Assembly (NCBI GenBank): GCA_026419785.1 | Contig: JAODTK010003421.1 | Coordinates: 210,214 to 274,213, forward strand | From: Sclerodactyla briareus | Lineage: Eukaryota > Echinodermata > Holothuroidea > Dendrochirotida > Sclerodactylidae | Direction of reading: 5' to 3' | DNA: 64,000 bases | Shown: piece after piece, positions 20,200 to 33,109 of the stretch | Position numbering within the stretch: the first letter of the stretch is position 1 | How the letters are laid out: every line of letters starts with the position of its first letter | Notes under the pieces: generated by a model | Told to the model about the DNA's origin: nothing | The model's input: only the letters and a program-made list of their open reading frames with translations | Databases searched by the model: none | Translations under genes and position numbers: made by a program

Positions 20200-23030
20200 A
20201 GTTAGGAGTCTTCCTGGAGTTTCATGAACAGAAATATCGATGCTAGATATGCTATGTTGGCAGTATATAGATTATCGTTAAAGGTAGACATGCTAATTAA
20301 ATATTTCTGATAGATTCTTAAACCGGTAGATATGCCCAACATGACAAAAGTGAGATTATCGCCATTTACTCGACCATAATTGACTAGAGTCTGGGAGACT
20401 GGTATATGGAAAATAGCTGCCCAATGGTAATCTGCCAAGAGAATTCTTTGCCGTTATGCTCACAGGGCTCATGAACAAAACTTCGGTTTCCTAAACACGT
20501 AAATTAGGGCAAATAGATATATAGCAGCTTGTAGGCTCATTACTCTGTTTGACCCTGATTCCTGAAATGGTTGGTTTGACCTCTCGAAATAGCCGCTTCG
20601 AGTAATGAAACCCTGTAACAGCTATAATTCACAATGACTTATTGTGAATGTCGAATATTGAAATCAGTCACCACTTTGGATATCGTTGTAATAAGTTACA
20701 AATGATTATGAAGATGATCGAAGGAACTTTAACACTCTCAAATGGTATAAATCTTGGCCAAGCCTTGCAATCTTGTAAAAATAGGTACAAGAATTTTAAA
20801 CTGAAACATGAAATAATGATTTCTTTCTGCTATATCGCCGTGTGAATGATGCAAATGGATGAGGCTATAAAATTTCCCCTCTTTAAGACCTCGCTGCATT
20901 TCATCTGTCTGCCTAAGAATGATGATAACTGTACAGTCGACGGCCTCTCCTGAGTTTTTAATATCGCATTGACTACACAACATGAATACCGAGTTATATT
21001 GACTCATATATGCTAGGCTCTATTTGTCCGTGTGGTGACACATTTATATGACTCCCATCGACCATCTGTTCTCCTCTATTGGATGAAGTGACGATTGTGT
21101 CAGATTACTTATTAGTGCAAACTCAGCCATACACTGAGCGTCAAATTGACCCGGAATTCAGTCGGGATGGAACCAAGCCAGCTTTTGTAGGGTCCACGAA
21201 TAGGATCAAGTGGCTGATGTTTCTGCTTCTGAGAGCGTCAAACAAGGGGATGAAAGGTTTGCAGTTCCAAGGCTTACAATTAAAAAAATCTTATTGTAAT
21301 GAGTTGTGCTGGATGAGATTCCCATAGGTTACCTTGTCATAAATCACATACTAGCAATTTTATATCTGCTGAGTGTATACAACTAGAGGTTGACCGCTAG
21401 ATGTACTGCCAATCCGGGATGGTACTGGGGAAGTGGAGATGGACAACGCTGTTGGGTCAGTTGGGCAAGAGCGTGGAAGTCGCTTTTGTCTTAGGTCAGT
21501 AGACGTCTCGGATGCATACGGAGTCCTGCTGTTACTGAAATGTGATGTGTGGCTTGCATGCCTCCTATTTTCGACCCTGTCGAATTCATGACCTTGTAAC
21601 TGCGTATGCGCTTCGTCCCAAAACTGTGTTGTGCCGAGCGTTCGAGTACAAATTATTACACCACTAGTGGTTTGTTTTCATTTTCATATAGGCCATTGCT
21701 CAGGAGTTCCATCGCGGTAATGACTGCTGATATTACTGTGATATATAGTGTCGTTGTATCAGATTCCCCCAACGCGAAAGAAAGTCAATTCCCATTTATT
21801 TCTTCCATCTCTCGCCCAACAGAGAAGGCTTAATTTTATGGTAATTTGGAAGCTTGGGAGTTGATGTCATTTCCCGGGTTCGTTACAAATGTATTTGAGA
21901 GAAAGGTTTTCAAGGTCGAAGAAATTATTCAGAAAGCCTATAAGCGGGCGATTTGACGTAAATTACGACAAACTGGCTTTAGCAAAAAAAGGATCAACTA
22001 TCAGACGCGAGTGGCTGCGATGTCTATTTTTAACAGTTTGAAATAACATGAGCCCCTGATAAGTACTGTTATCCTCCGGAAAACAGTTCATGGGACTACG
22101 ACCTTGGCAGCCACGAAGCCACCGGGAATGGGTGAATCCAATTCTCCCCGAATTATAAACACGCACATGCAAACATAAACAAAACAGATTGGGAGAAAAT
22201 AGCCGAACAAAGATTAGCTATAGGCTATAATGTTCATTGAAAAGGAGGACGAGAACTACTGACTTTAGGCTGACATTGAGAAAACATTAGGTATGGGGAG
22301 TCATTAGGTTTACTGAATTTACGAAATTATTACGAAATATATATTATTCAAATCCACATCTGATGTACGTTTAACATGAGATTCAAAATTCATCGTCAAA
22401 TAAGGCGTTACTCAAGGAAAGTAAATTGCACGCCGAATTTATATCGGTATTTTTCGGTTGAAAGTAGTGTTAAGTACTGGTATCATTCAGGTTACTAACC
22501 TTAACTAGTTGCACTGCTTGCATTTAGGTACGAGAGCCCTAACAGTGCGGAAGGTAGGCCAGAAAAAACTCGAAATTAGGGAGTGAAAACCTGTGATAAT
22601 TAGTCTACCACTCCAATACGGGGATAGCTACACTTTGGTCGTTTCAACAACCCGTGCGAATATTCCGCCAAACCATGTTATCTGACCTGTATATCTATTG
22701 AATATCATCCTAATCTGTCAGCAAATTTAATTCCATCTGCGATGGTCCAGACTTCAATTATAATACCGTAAACTAGGAAAATTCGAATGAAGCTAACGTA
22801 CGTGATCTTCGCGTATGTACAATCGCCCATTCCACGCGAGTGGGAAACAAGTCAAAACAACGGGCTATACAGTCGGGGTACAAACTCAAGTCTCGATAGC
22901 GTGTCCCAGTGTGAATTGTCATCCCTCGTATATATGTATGTGCAACTTTCGAGCCAGTGACCCTTCCTTCGAATTTCGAACTGATGGGAGAACACTGAAC
23001 CAGTCACGTCACAATGTTATATCATACGAC
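20200..23030. other. No recognisable gene or element
   Basis: Frames up to about 89 codons occur on both strands (20738-21007 minus, 21079-21327 plus) without motifs I know. No repeat structure stood out. Confidence 0.45.
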
Positions 23031-23264
23031 CACTGGCTATCGGAAGGTGCTGATTGAGAAGCTAAAACCGCTCAAAGAGAAGGAATCTCTCACTCCTACC
23101 TAATATAAGAACATTTATCCCACAGCCACTGAGCCACCCAAGTTCTATGGTCTCCCTAAAGTCCGCAAAACAGCCTGTCCACTTTTTCCTATAGTGGCAT
23201 CTCGTGGATCGATCACCTATGGAGTTGCTCGCAAGGTCGCTGACATGTCTGCTGACTGTCTACT

Positions 23265-23723
23265 TTGGTCGGCCAGTCAAACCATCATTTGAAAAACAGC
23301 AAGGACCTTGTGAACAAGTTGTCCAAGGTGAAGTTGCAGAAGAACGAGATTCTTGTCTCTAATGATGTGACAGCCCTATTCACCAGCGTACCAGTGGAAG
23401 AAAGTATCCTTACCATCGGTGATAGGCTCCAGACAGACAACACCCTTGCAGACCGCACAAAGTTGAGTCTTGCTGACATCCTAAACCTGCGTCGTCTGCC
23501 ACACCACCACCTACTTCAAATATGTAGGGGAGTTTCATATCTGGTTAAGGAGCTGCCATGGGTTCCCCTGTCAGTCCCATTGTTGCCAACCTCTTCATGG
23601 AATATTTTGAGGAGAAAGTTTTGCAGACCTTTAGACACCCACTTCGCTTCTGAGGCCGGTACGTTGATGATGTGGTCGCCATCACCAAGCCACGACATAG
23701 AAACCTCCTTCTCGACCACATAA
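23265..23723 (+). pseudogene. PLE reverse transcriptase core
   Basis: The open piece of 152 codons begins VGQSNHHLKNSKDLVNKL and contains VSNDVTALFTSVPVEESI, the SxDVxxLFTNVP palm block. After a frameshift near 23540 another frame gives the MGSPVSPIVANLF block. The catalytic YVDDV is intact at 23660-23674 in that second frame. In family terms this is the telomerase-related RT of Penelope elements. The core is nearly complete in sequence but split between frames. Confidence 0.9.
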
Positions 23724-23818
23724 ACTCCCAACATCCTAACACAGCTTCACCGCAGAAGAGGAAGATGACAACAGATCGCTCCCCATGCTGACACGAAGAT
23801 CAGTGTAGCAGAGGAAGG

Positions 23819-24376
23819 TTGTCTGAAGTTCCTATTCATCGGAAGCCAACGCACACTGATCAGTATCTGCAATTTGTCAGTCACCAGCCAAAGGAGCATG
23901 TACTGGGTGTAATCAGAACCCTCAAGCACCGAGCTGAAACTATAACCTCCAATCCTGGGGACCTACCTTCTGAATATAATCACCTCAAGGAAGCCCTGAG
24001 CATTGCTGGCTACCACAAATGGACATGGGATGCTCCAGGGAGCAAGAATCGGATACCTCACCCAAAACAGGGCCACACAACCAATGTCACACTACCCTAT
24101 GTGAAAGGTATTACTGAACCTATCTCAAGAAAAATGCGGAAAGCAGGAATAGTAACTCATTCCCGGCCTCACACCACTTTGAGGAGAATCCTTGTTGCTC
24201 CCAAAGATAAGGACCCCACGGAGGAGAAAGGTGGAGTAGTTTACTCACTCAAATGCTATGAATGTGATGCAGAATGCATAGGGGAAACCTTCAGAGCATT
24301 GGGGGTCAGAATCAAAGAACACGCCAAGCCTTCTCCCGTAGCTAGCATTTGTTACGGAACCAACATCAACTATTAA
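23819..24376 (+). pseudogene. PLE linker and GIY-YIG endonuclease, 185-codon open piece
   Basis: The longest open frame of the window. It covers the linker (IHRKPTHTDQYLQFVSHQPK, the YRKPTHTDQYL block, then HLKEALSIAGYHKWTW, a GYP..W-like block). It then enters the endonuclease: GGVVYSLKCYECDAECIGET and LGVRIKEHAK. The expected YIG motif reads CIG, with Tyr replaced by Cys (codon TGC at 24275-24277), a change at a structurally important position of the fold. The frame stops shortly after IKEH; downstream EN residues (SRWFERGVREAIHI) are in another frame at 24349-24570. Confidence 0.9.
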
Positions 24377-24645
24377 TGGAAAAGACCAAGATCGTGGATC
24401 GTGACTCTAGATGGTTCGAGAGAGGAGTACGAGAAGCCATACATATTCGCTCCAGTTCTCCCCAGCATGAACCAAGATGCAGGACGTCACCAATTTCCCC
24501 CTTGTACAACATCTCTTGTCCAATCAATGATCTACCACCAGAGTCATGTGGCCAGTCCAACCAGAGCTGAAGAAGGTGTTGCTGGATAGCCACCGGAAGC
24601 TTCTCTGTTTTCATTAATATTTTCTGTGAGTAACGGTTTGGCCTA

Positions 24646-25820
24646 ATCTAATATTATACGAGTATTTTCAACGTACGGTACGCAATGCACTGTGTGACGT
24701 TCTGCATACGACGACAAATCCACAAAACGACAACTCACGTTCAATTAACATATCCCCTCAACCACGTACAATACGCTGTCACCATCTTCAATAGCCTCGT
24801 AAATCGTTCAGAAACGTAAGACGTTTGTCACCATAAAACGAATTCACAAAATCAACAATCACATTTAGCCTTTAATTCAGTGCGCGAATTGAGGTTGATG
24901 AATTGAAGGCCGTTTGGTACAATTTAGAACTTCTAGGACTTCCAGAATATCGCTACATACAGTGGTATATTAAGCCATTGTGCCGAATGCAACATCTACT
25001 ACTCAAATGCGTCGAAGCAATAGCTGGAAATAAATGATTGAACATGGGTAAACGACTGCAGTTTTATCCATCATAGTTCGACTTGGCGATAAATCACGAG
25101 AACTGTTACTCTAGCTTTACACAGTGATTTCAAGATCGAGTATTTTGTTAATGTTTCAGATAATACAGTCAAGTCACCGCAAGTGCCGAGCGACAACGTG
25201 GGGGCCACAGAAATATCAGCAGCATTAATACCAGAACGACCGATGTTATTGGACCCATTAGTCGGGACTAGGAGGCTTCGAGAGCATCGGACAAGCAAAT
25301 CTGTCTGTCGGGTTTGTAAGGGGATGCGTGAACTATTTGAAACTGACCTACTTTCTTGAGATATTTGAACCATCAGGTTTCCCATTTTGGTTCTTGCAAA
25401 AGGAGGCAGCATAATCGATGCAACCAATCAGGGTGTGTGTGTCTGTGTGTATGTGCCGCTATAACCTTGTCAGGGAGGATTCGGGGTGACCCCTGTAGAG
25501 TCTGCGCTAATGGGGGTCATCTCCACATAACATGTTCGGGCTCTCTGCATTTCTCCGTTGCACAGTTATCTCACTCACGGACTTTCAAACTATTACCTCC
25601 GTTGACCATCTGTGACCATTGACCAGAGGAGGGGGGGGGGGTGAACGGCTACCCCTGTAGATACTGGAATATATTGTTTTGGTGTCAGGTTCGTGGAAAA
25701 AATGTTTAAAAAGACACTGCTCGTAGGTTGGTCATGAAGAGTGAATCTCTATAGTTTTCGTGTCACGTCGAAGGTCAGCTGAGTTCAGCAGAGGTCGCAT
25801 CTTCAAACTCTGTAAACACA
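24646..25820. other. Unrecognised; (GT)-rich head of a repeat-like block
   Basis: A short (GT)n run at 25434-25453 is followed by GCCGCTATAACCTTGTCAGG and a GC-richer block to about 25650 with a run of about ten G (25628-25640). This looks like an invertebrate interspersed repeat but I cannot name it. The 118-codon minus frame at 25071-25427 has no recognised domain. Confidence 0.4.
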
Positions 25821-25825
25821 GTAAA

Positions 25826-26017
25826 TTTTCAGGAGAATTTATAGATGACTCAAACTTTGCATGTAGGGTATTCCCGATAGCTTCGAAGGCTTACATTATC
25901 ATGACAGTGGTGTTCGCACACTTTTCAGGAGAATTTATAGATGACTCAAACTTTGCATGTAGGGTATTCCCGATAGCTACGAAGGCTTATATTATCATGA
26001 CAGTGGTTTCGCACACC
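25826..26017. repeat. Two-unit 96-bp tandem duplication
   Basis: Two head-to-tail copies (25826-25921 and 25922-26017) begin TTTTCAGGAGAATTTATAGA and continue through GGGTATTCCCGATAGCTWCG and ATTATCATGACAGTGGT. They differ at only a few positions, so the duplication is recent compared with the transposon debris around it. Confidence 0.92.
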
Positions 26018-26019
26018 TA

Positions 26020-27440
26020 GTCATCTCGCACGCAACTGCACGATAACATCAGCCATGCTGCCACATGATTTCTTTGATTTGATCACTGTGACAAGACAAA
26101 TAAACATTAAGTCAATCACGTCGCCTGAACACCTCTTAAGCAGTCAGGTTAAATACAGCAGTCGAACAGGCAGACTGATTGTTATCAAATGCCGAACCGA
26201 GAGATATGAACAATCTTACTTGCCCAGGTCTATTCTAAATCTTGCCTATGAGTTGTGTAGGAAATAATTATGTGCATGTGCCAGAACATTGGAGTGTGTA
26301 CTAGTCTTTTTGAAGTTTTTTTTTCATTGTCTTGAAGTAATAATTCCTTTTATGGTCAATAAAGATTCTCATAACTTCTTATATCTTATATCTTATATGA
26401 TATATTACAGTCAATATAGCCCAATACGATTTTCTAGTACTTCTATTTCTTTCATTGTGCAGCAAACGGAGATTCAATAACGTTTTCTCGGTAGATTAGC
26501 ATCGACACATAAATGCCCCTCCCATGAAATCCTACATGAGACAGAACATGCCCAATATTGAGTACAGTGCTACTTCAGTCGTTGTATTACGTATGATTGG
26601 TTCTTCTTTGCAAGCTGGCAGAATTCAACGGAACTATTAACGAGAATAAATGAAACTTTCACAGTTTCACTCCTGTCTCTTTGTTTGCTGGCCAATCTCG
26701 ATACCTGTTTTTGAAACAATGAACACAGAAATGTGATTGAAATTACAACGGAAATTCACTTCACTGAAGGCGGCAAACGGAACAATTTGAAACAAACAAC
26801 AACAAACAAACAACAAACAGACAGAACAAAAAAAACAAGCACGGTGGTCTTTTTCAAAGCGGCAGTTACCCCTCGCGATTGAGATACAGAAACCATCCTG
26901 GAATACCAGATTGGATGAACCAATGATCAATTTGTTTTTTCCTTTCGCAACCTGTTTGTCACACATCCAAATCCGAATTCCACTCATCAATATCGGTTAA
27001 TCAGTATTGTGTGTAATATAGGATAATATGATAGGTAATATAGGTAAGTGTGTAAGTTAGTATGTAATATAGGACCAGTGGACACTTTTGTCCCCGTGGA
27101 TACCGTCTTCTGATATGTACCTAATTTACACGACAGCATTCATGACATATCTCCAGAAATTCAATGATATGTATGGAGAAAACTAGCTCCTGTCATCGAT
27201 TCTGCTCAGTAGCGTGTTTGAAGGGGGTGGGGATGGAGGCAAACCATTCCGTCCTGGAATGGTTTGTCGGTACACTTGTTGGTCTTTTCGGTACATCCGC
27301 CGAGTATGAACTGCAACTGCAATGATGACAGCTCTCCTACACAAATTAACTTATACCTACTTAAGTTATACATATTGACCTATAGGACGTTATTTTCAAG
27401 AATAATGCCCTGCCATGAACGTCTTGTTTCGTAGGACGAC
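26020..27440. other. No gene; low-complexity patches
   Basis: An A/C-rich low-complexity patch (AAAC, AAC units) lies at about 26790-26840. A degenerate GTAATATAGG repeat (three or four units) lies at about 27010-27075. Nothing coding is recognised. Confidence 0.5.
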
Positions 27441-27464
27441 AGTGGGTTTTAGGCAGGGGCTGGA

Positions 27465-27930
27465 CTCCCGCCGATGGTGGCGCTTCGCTTGAGTTGTCTT
27501 ATTATAATAGCCCCCAAAATGTTGGTTTTACAACTGCGACTGTTACGGTATCAGGTTTCGGAAAATGTTTAAAATTGTTCAAAAACAGGATATGGGTATT
27601 TTGTTTTTGGTTAGGATTTTAGGTCAGGATGCACAATGACCCAATGACGAAATGAAACATGATACGTGACTTCGTGAAGCACTCTAAAACAAATATATAT
27701 GGATGAGTGAAATGATCAGGATCTCATGCCCAGGTGTTCTGTATCGGCTTGATTGCCATGTAATGTGTGGCATTTTTAATGCCCGGAATTGCCATTTCCG
27801 AATTTCTGGAAGTATCGAAACCATTTTTCTTGCGCTCCGCGCCAGCCTATTATGGCGCTTGCCGCTCATATGCCCTCCAATTGATAAATCCTGAGATATG
27901 TCACCCCAGGCTCAACCATGCATGGCTACG
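27465..27930 (+). repeat. Interspersed repeat fragments with GGCGCTTCGCT core
   Basis: Two partial copies of a block seen again at 53.52-53.68 kb. At 27474-27500 the sequence reads GATGGTGGCGCTTCGCTTGA. At about 27782-27870 the series TTGCCATTTCCGA, TCTGGAAGTAT and GCGCTCCGCGCC matches TGCCGTTTCCGGC, TCTGGAGGGTAT and TTCGCGCCAACC at 53529-53590, in the same order and spacing. No protein sense. It is a non-coding interspersed repeat of unknown class. Confidence 0.6.
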
Positions 27931-27959
27931 CCCCTGTCATAAATTACGCAGGTCGCAAA

Positions 27960-30900
27960 ATACTACAAGATCGGGGGTGGCTGGAGGTTGATCACTGGCG
28001 CCGAAGCAACTTGCTTAGAGATACCGCTTTAACGACGTGTCGGTACAGTGACTAAATGCTGTCGTACATTTAGCTTATTTCCATCCCTGCCCCTCTCACT
28101 TTCAGCACCCTATTCAGGCTACTGATTCTACTACGTCTACTACACAGCGGAGGAGTTTCAAGTACATTCCGAGGCAGCATCTCAAAGGTAGAGGCAATCA
28201 TATCAAAATATCTATAATTTGTTTTGTCATGGTTACTGTGGACTTCAGAGCAAGACTAACCGAAGTGGTTAGTTCCTTTTGTGGTGAAGCTTTCTGAGGA
28301 AGGCGTGATCAAGCACCATCTCTAATCATATTCGAAGAAGGAATTCAAAATAATAGTAAACAAACGTTAGCAGTTACTAATATACATATATATGCACAGC
28401 AATCATGTTGGATAACAGCATGTCTGCGCGTACGACTCGAGGTAAATATTGAAGGTGTACCAGCCGAAACTAGCTGTTTATTCTTGAAATGAAGCAATGG
28501 AGAGGCAAACACAGGCGGGTTCATCTGCAAAAAACGAAATAGAAGAACGAAACAGAAAATTCGGATAGACCTTGAACTTAAACATGGCAAGTAATAAGGC
28601 CCGTTGTATTCCATAATTAGAGATTAGCATACTGGAATTCTCTGCATGACAGATCACGAACACACGATCGTAACTGATGTGCACAGGAGGCCATCAGATA
28701 GGGATCAACAGTTGGACATCTACAGATGTGTTACTCTATCATAATCAGTGGGAACGTCAGAAATCTGTTCATTCAGGAGTATCGACTTCAATGGATATCA
28801 TTCAATCAGATTGATTGGTATCCTGAGCAGACGTATGCACAGTTTGCTGTATTCAACGAACTATAATACTCGATCGAAGATAAACGCACCTAATAGTGGA
28901 ACTATGCGTCTATCTGCAAATAGTTTCGCATTAAAAGACTTTCTGTACGCATTCAAGCTGGTCACATTTGATGATTGAGGAACAAAAATAATTCCGAACA
29001 CGCCAGTTGTAGCAACGTGTATCTGTTCTAAAAAATATAAAAAATAATACTTTCTCTCTATTGGGTTGTACTCCCATTAGGAATGTCAGGCTTGACTCAG
29101 CTGGAAAACTGATAGAGATCAATATTTAGTTAAGGTAACTGTGATTGTAATGTGAGGAAGAATATCCAAAGCTGGACTATAGCACACGAGTAACGGTTAT
29201 ATCAAAATATAATAACAGGCAGACCAAAATTAATGGTGCAAAAAAATGTCGTAATGGAAATGCGTGAGTACGAGATTGCCTATAGTTGTGGTTAAAGTTT
29301 CATGAGCTTCTGTTGCATAGTCGCCTCAAAAGTTTTTAGTACACACCACTGCTCCAACAAGAGACGGCTCAATTGTATAGTGGTGAACATGAGTCAATTA
29401 ACGTACTGATGTCACACAATTATGTTTTTGTACACTGGTATTCGACATTCACAGTGATAGCCGGGTTGCGGTCGCTCAATTAACTCACAGAGCATGGAAA
29501 AAGCAAATGGATACTCCAAATGTATTCCGTCGGTCCTTGGCATAGGGCCACATCGTCTTTAATATTAACCATGCATGTTCACACAAACCAATCTGTTCAC
29601 CTACCAGTCCGTTGAGACTCATAGTAGATAAGATTGAATGTTATATGTATCAGCCCTCTTACCACTTTATATTGATAATTTGCACGACGTTTGGTAGTGT
29701 GGTAATAGTTGTGAAACGAATTTGCCAAATGTTTTTTAATTCACTATTGAATGGTGCACAGCGTTAATAATAAAAAAAGAAGTAGAATTCATCTATAGAT
29801 CTCACAAGTCATAAAGCATACTTGTATTGATTTCACTGTTAACTACTGATCAAAATACGCTTCTATATGTTTCCTTTTTTAATTATACATATTTCCGAAT
29901 AAAGACACGTTGATATTTCCGAAAACCAAACCTCCATTGGATATAATTTTATGACGCTCATGTCATAAGCACTGGTCCTTTTATGGAAATCGGACAATTC
30001 GTGATCATTGTCAGAGAGTCATTGCTCAAAAGTACCATATACCGAGAGTGTCCATTATACAATGAATTACAATGAACAAAACACTCCCCCGGAGAAAGTG
30101 AGACGAATTTGTATTAGGCACGTCAGCTCCCCCTCAATATTAAGGTGACTAAACTCTCTTTCCGCAACTGACTGATTTAAGTGTAAAACTGATGAAACGT
30201 GAGAATCGGTCGGATCGATTAGGAATTGACTTTCCTGACATTTTATCCCTTTAAACAGGAAAGGTCGGTGTTGTATATGAAAACAACACAAAGACAGTTA
30301 ACCGATTGCACCATATTATGGCCATGGTTTTAAAATGACGTGACTGGATGGCGGCGTTTGGACGGTCCCGTCATCTGTTCATGCTCATTGTGTTTCCTCT
30401 TTTATAGAAACTCGACTCGTACTGTAGAGCTGAGACGCCAACCATTTCGCTGTATACTGACCTCCTCTAAACCATACTAGTTCGAAGTCAGGGTGCTCGG
30501 GGAGTTGGGACAGAGGAAGGCAATTGCCTGATTCGCGTGAGCTGTCGACCGCGATTCTTGGGCATGTTTTTCCAGGAATTACTAGGGTTTACTGATTTAA
30601 TCATTTCCCTGCACAACGAATTCTCTATAATATCAAACATAACATACTGAACATCTGTAAGCAATTCGAAGTTTTTGTGAATTATATCCCATTTGCGTGA
30701 ATCGAAATTGCCGTCATTCGACGAATATTCACTAAATTTGGAACCTGGTGCTTGTAACGCAGGGTGACTATACACGTTTTAGAGAGGGGGGACGAGTAAC
30801 GATTGCACATGCTGTAACATAACTTGATCCATAATAATTGCATAGTTTGCATAAATTCAAATTGCTGCCATCCGGTAGATTCTGTCTGCACACGTACTTT

Positions 30901-32670
30901 GGCAAATGACTATCAGTATAAGTTGATTCGATATCTATATCCTGTTTTTTGAATGAGCAACACACAAATTCACTTGTGTGAAAGTAAACTGAGTATTTCC
31001 CAAATTGCATGCACCCAAATGGTTGCCATTTTGGCTCACGTTCCAAGAGGGCAAGAGGGCAACTCGAGGACGGCCCAATCATCAGTCCAGAGCATATATG
31101 TACCTAAAGTATATGCACCACAGTGTAATTGGAGTGTTATTCTGAAATTTGTAACTTCTGAAATTTTCATTCCATACTCTCATTGAAATCTAACGGCATG
31201 TATAGTTATTTTCTTCATAGAAAGGCCAGCCATGAATCTTCCTTCTGACGCGAAAACTATCAGACGTCGTTCAGTATGTGCTTTGGGTTATGTACTTCCA
31301 GCAGTAGTTATCATCATGTGCTCTGTTCGAATCGGGTATTGAATTTTATCTTTCGTGGGATTCTGTCACATCCAAACTTCCGTTTTTGACATGGTCGTGC
31401 CGCGGTTTTCAAATAGCTCGAATCATATCGTTGCTGGGAGCTGCTCTGAAGATTTCCATAAATTATAAGTCGAAATGTAGGAGTAGTAAACTAAATTCCC
31501 TAATTCGCCTCCTACCTGTTCAAAGAATATCAACTTAATATTGTTTCAACGAGTGGGACATGTTAAATAATGTTGAATGAACGACATTGTGTCTGTCTGA
31601 TTTTATTCACGATAAATTGGAACTGAGTAAGATTCCACGCAGGTGTCCTCTCGTGTCAGCGGGTGACGAATTATTCCGTAGATTAAATATGACCCCAAAT
31701 GTTCGCCAATGTCTTCTTGTTATCATCCAACAGTTTCACAAGTAAAAAATGTGTGATTTTCTCTATGGATCATTTTATATTGACAATGATCAATTTTCTA
31801 TGGAATTCATTCATTATTCGGAGGGTCTGTAAGTTCGTAACTATTATCTCCTTTGGAATACAAAGACTCATCAAACCGAAGAACAACTTAACCGTACTCG
31901 AACTGCTAAACAAATCTTTAAATGGTAATCGGGTCAGATTAGGCCACATGGAAAACGCCGAAGTCTTCCTCGATAACATATTCAGTTCACGGTGATTCCT
32001 TAGCACTTTCAAGGTGGGTTGTGGAACCGGTGTTTCCAAAGTTACCGCCCCCATCTCTCACATGGAAACAACCATTGCCCGAATGTGCCGCAATGATTAG
32101 GATAAGAGACTATTTTGTGTATTAATTACATTCTTAGCTCTCTCTAAAGTAGTCGACATGGTCCCTGCTGCTCCCCTCACGACCTGTCCCTCTGATATTA
32201 TTTTGGCCCACAATGAATGATCACAGAATCAGTCAAAACGTTCCCTTATTAAAGGTTAACCAATTATGAGAATGATCAATCGTTGGTAACCAGATCGTTT
32301 CAGGGTCGTTTTGACTATTTGATGCCTCAGACAAGTACTGTCTTGACATGTGCAAAAAAACTACTGCTGACACTGCCTGATCACTGTAGGTTAAAATATC
32401 TGCTCTGAGAGGTGGGTATGTCATGTCTTAACATCCTACTGTATGTTTACATCCCCTTTTCTTGATGTCATTTTTTCGGCTGAAGTTAAAGTGACCATTC
32501 CCCGTATTGTTACGTGTAGATGTAATTTGCCCTTCTGTATTGTTCAGATTATGTTAACGAGTAGTACGCTGAAGACATCTATCGCCTTGCTCTTTTTATG
32601 TAAGCTGTTTCATCCCGATTACTGGTCTAATCCTGCTCATCGACTCTAGAATAAAGCATGATAAACGTAA
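27960..32670. other. No recognisable gene or element
   Basis: Many short frames, the longest being 104 codons (30768-31082 minus) and 98 codons (31699-31995 plus). None carries a motif I know. The minus frames 30768-31082 and 30488-30775 are open consecutively with a frame change, which is mildly unusual but within chance. Confidence 0.4.
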
Positions 32671-32749
32671 TTATATATATATATGTTACGTTAAGTTTAC
32701 TATATATATATATATATATATATATTCTATCTATATATATCTATATAGA

Positions 32750-32782
<33 letters not shown>

Positions 32783-32922
32783 TATATATATATATATTTT
32801 ATTATATATATATATATAATATATTACTATATTATATATATATATCAGTCTATATATTATATATATATTATATATATTATATAGTTACTATATATATATA
32901 TATATATATAATATATATATAT

Positions 32923-32997
<75 letters not shown>

Positions 32998-33105
32998 AAT
33001 ATATATATATGATAGTTATAGGATATATATATCTATAATTATATATATATATATAGTATATATTATATATAACTATATATATATATATATGTATATATAA
33101 TAATA
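32671..33105. repeat. Large degenerate (TA)n block
   Basis: About 430 bases made almost only of T and A in TA alternation, with scattered TCTA, TAGATA and TATGTA interruptions. Unlike the (TA)n tract at 14.5 kb, no retroelement end is recognisable on either flank. Confidence 0.95.
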
Positions 33106-33109
33106 CAAG

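Larger units (their letters stand above)
23035..24645 (+). mobile_element. Penelope-like retroelement, plus strand (RT + GIY-YIG EN), inactive
   Basis: This PLE can be followed from the RT N-terminal region to its 3' tail. Blocks in order: KVLIEKLKPLKEKESLTPT (about 23045-23100); TATEPPKFYGLPKVRKTACP (about 23120-23180), the FYGLPKVHK block; SRGSITYGVARKVAD; LVSNDVTALFTSVPVEESI (about 23353-23410); AMGSPVSPIVANLFMEYFEE (about 23558-23618); RYVDDVVAITKPR (23657-23695); the linker (frame 23819-24376) with VVYSLKCYECDAECIGETF (about 24236-24293); and SRWFERGVREAIHIRSSSP (about 24400-24455). It ends with GCTGAAGAAGGTGT (about 24566) and TTCTCTGTTTTCATTAATAT, a PLE-style 3' tail. At least four frameshifts inactivate it. 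Upstream of 23035 the element is lost or unrecognisable. Confidence 0.92.
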
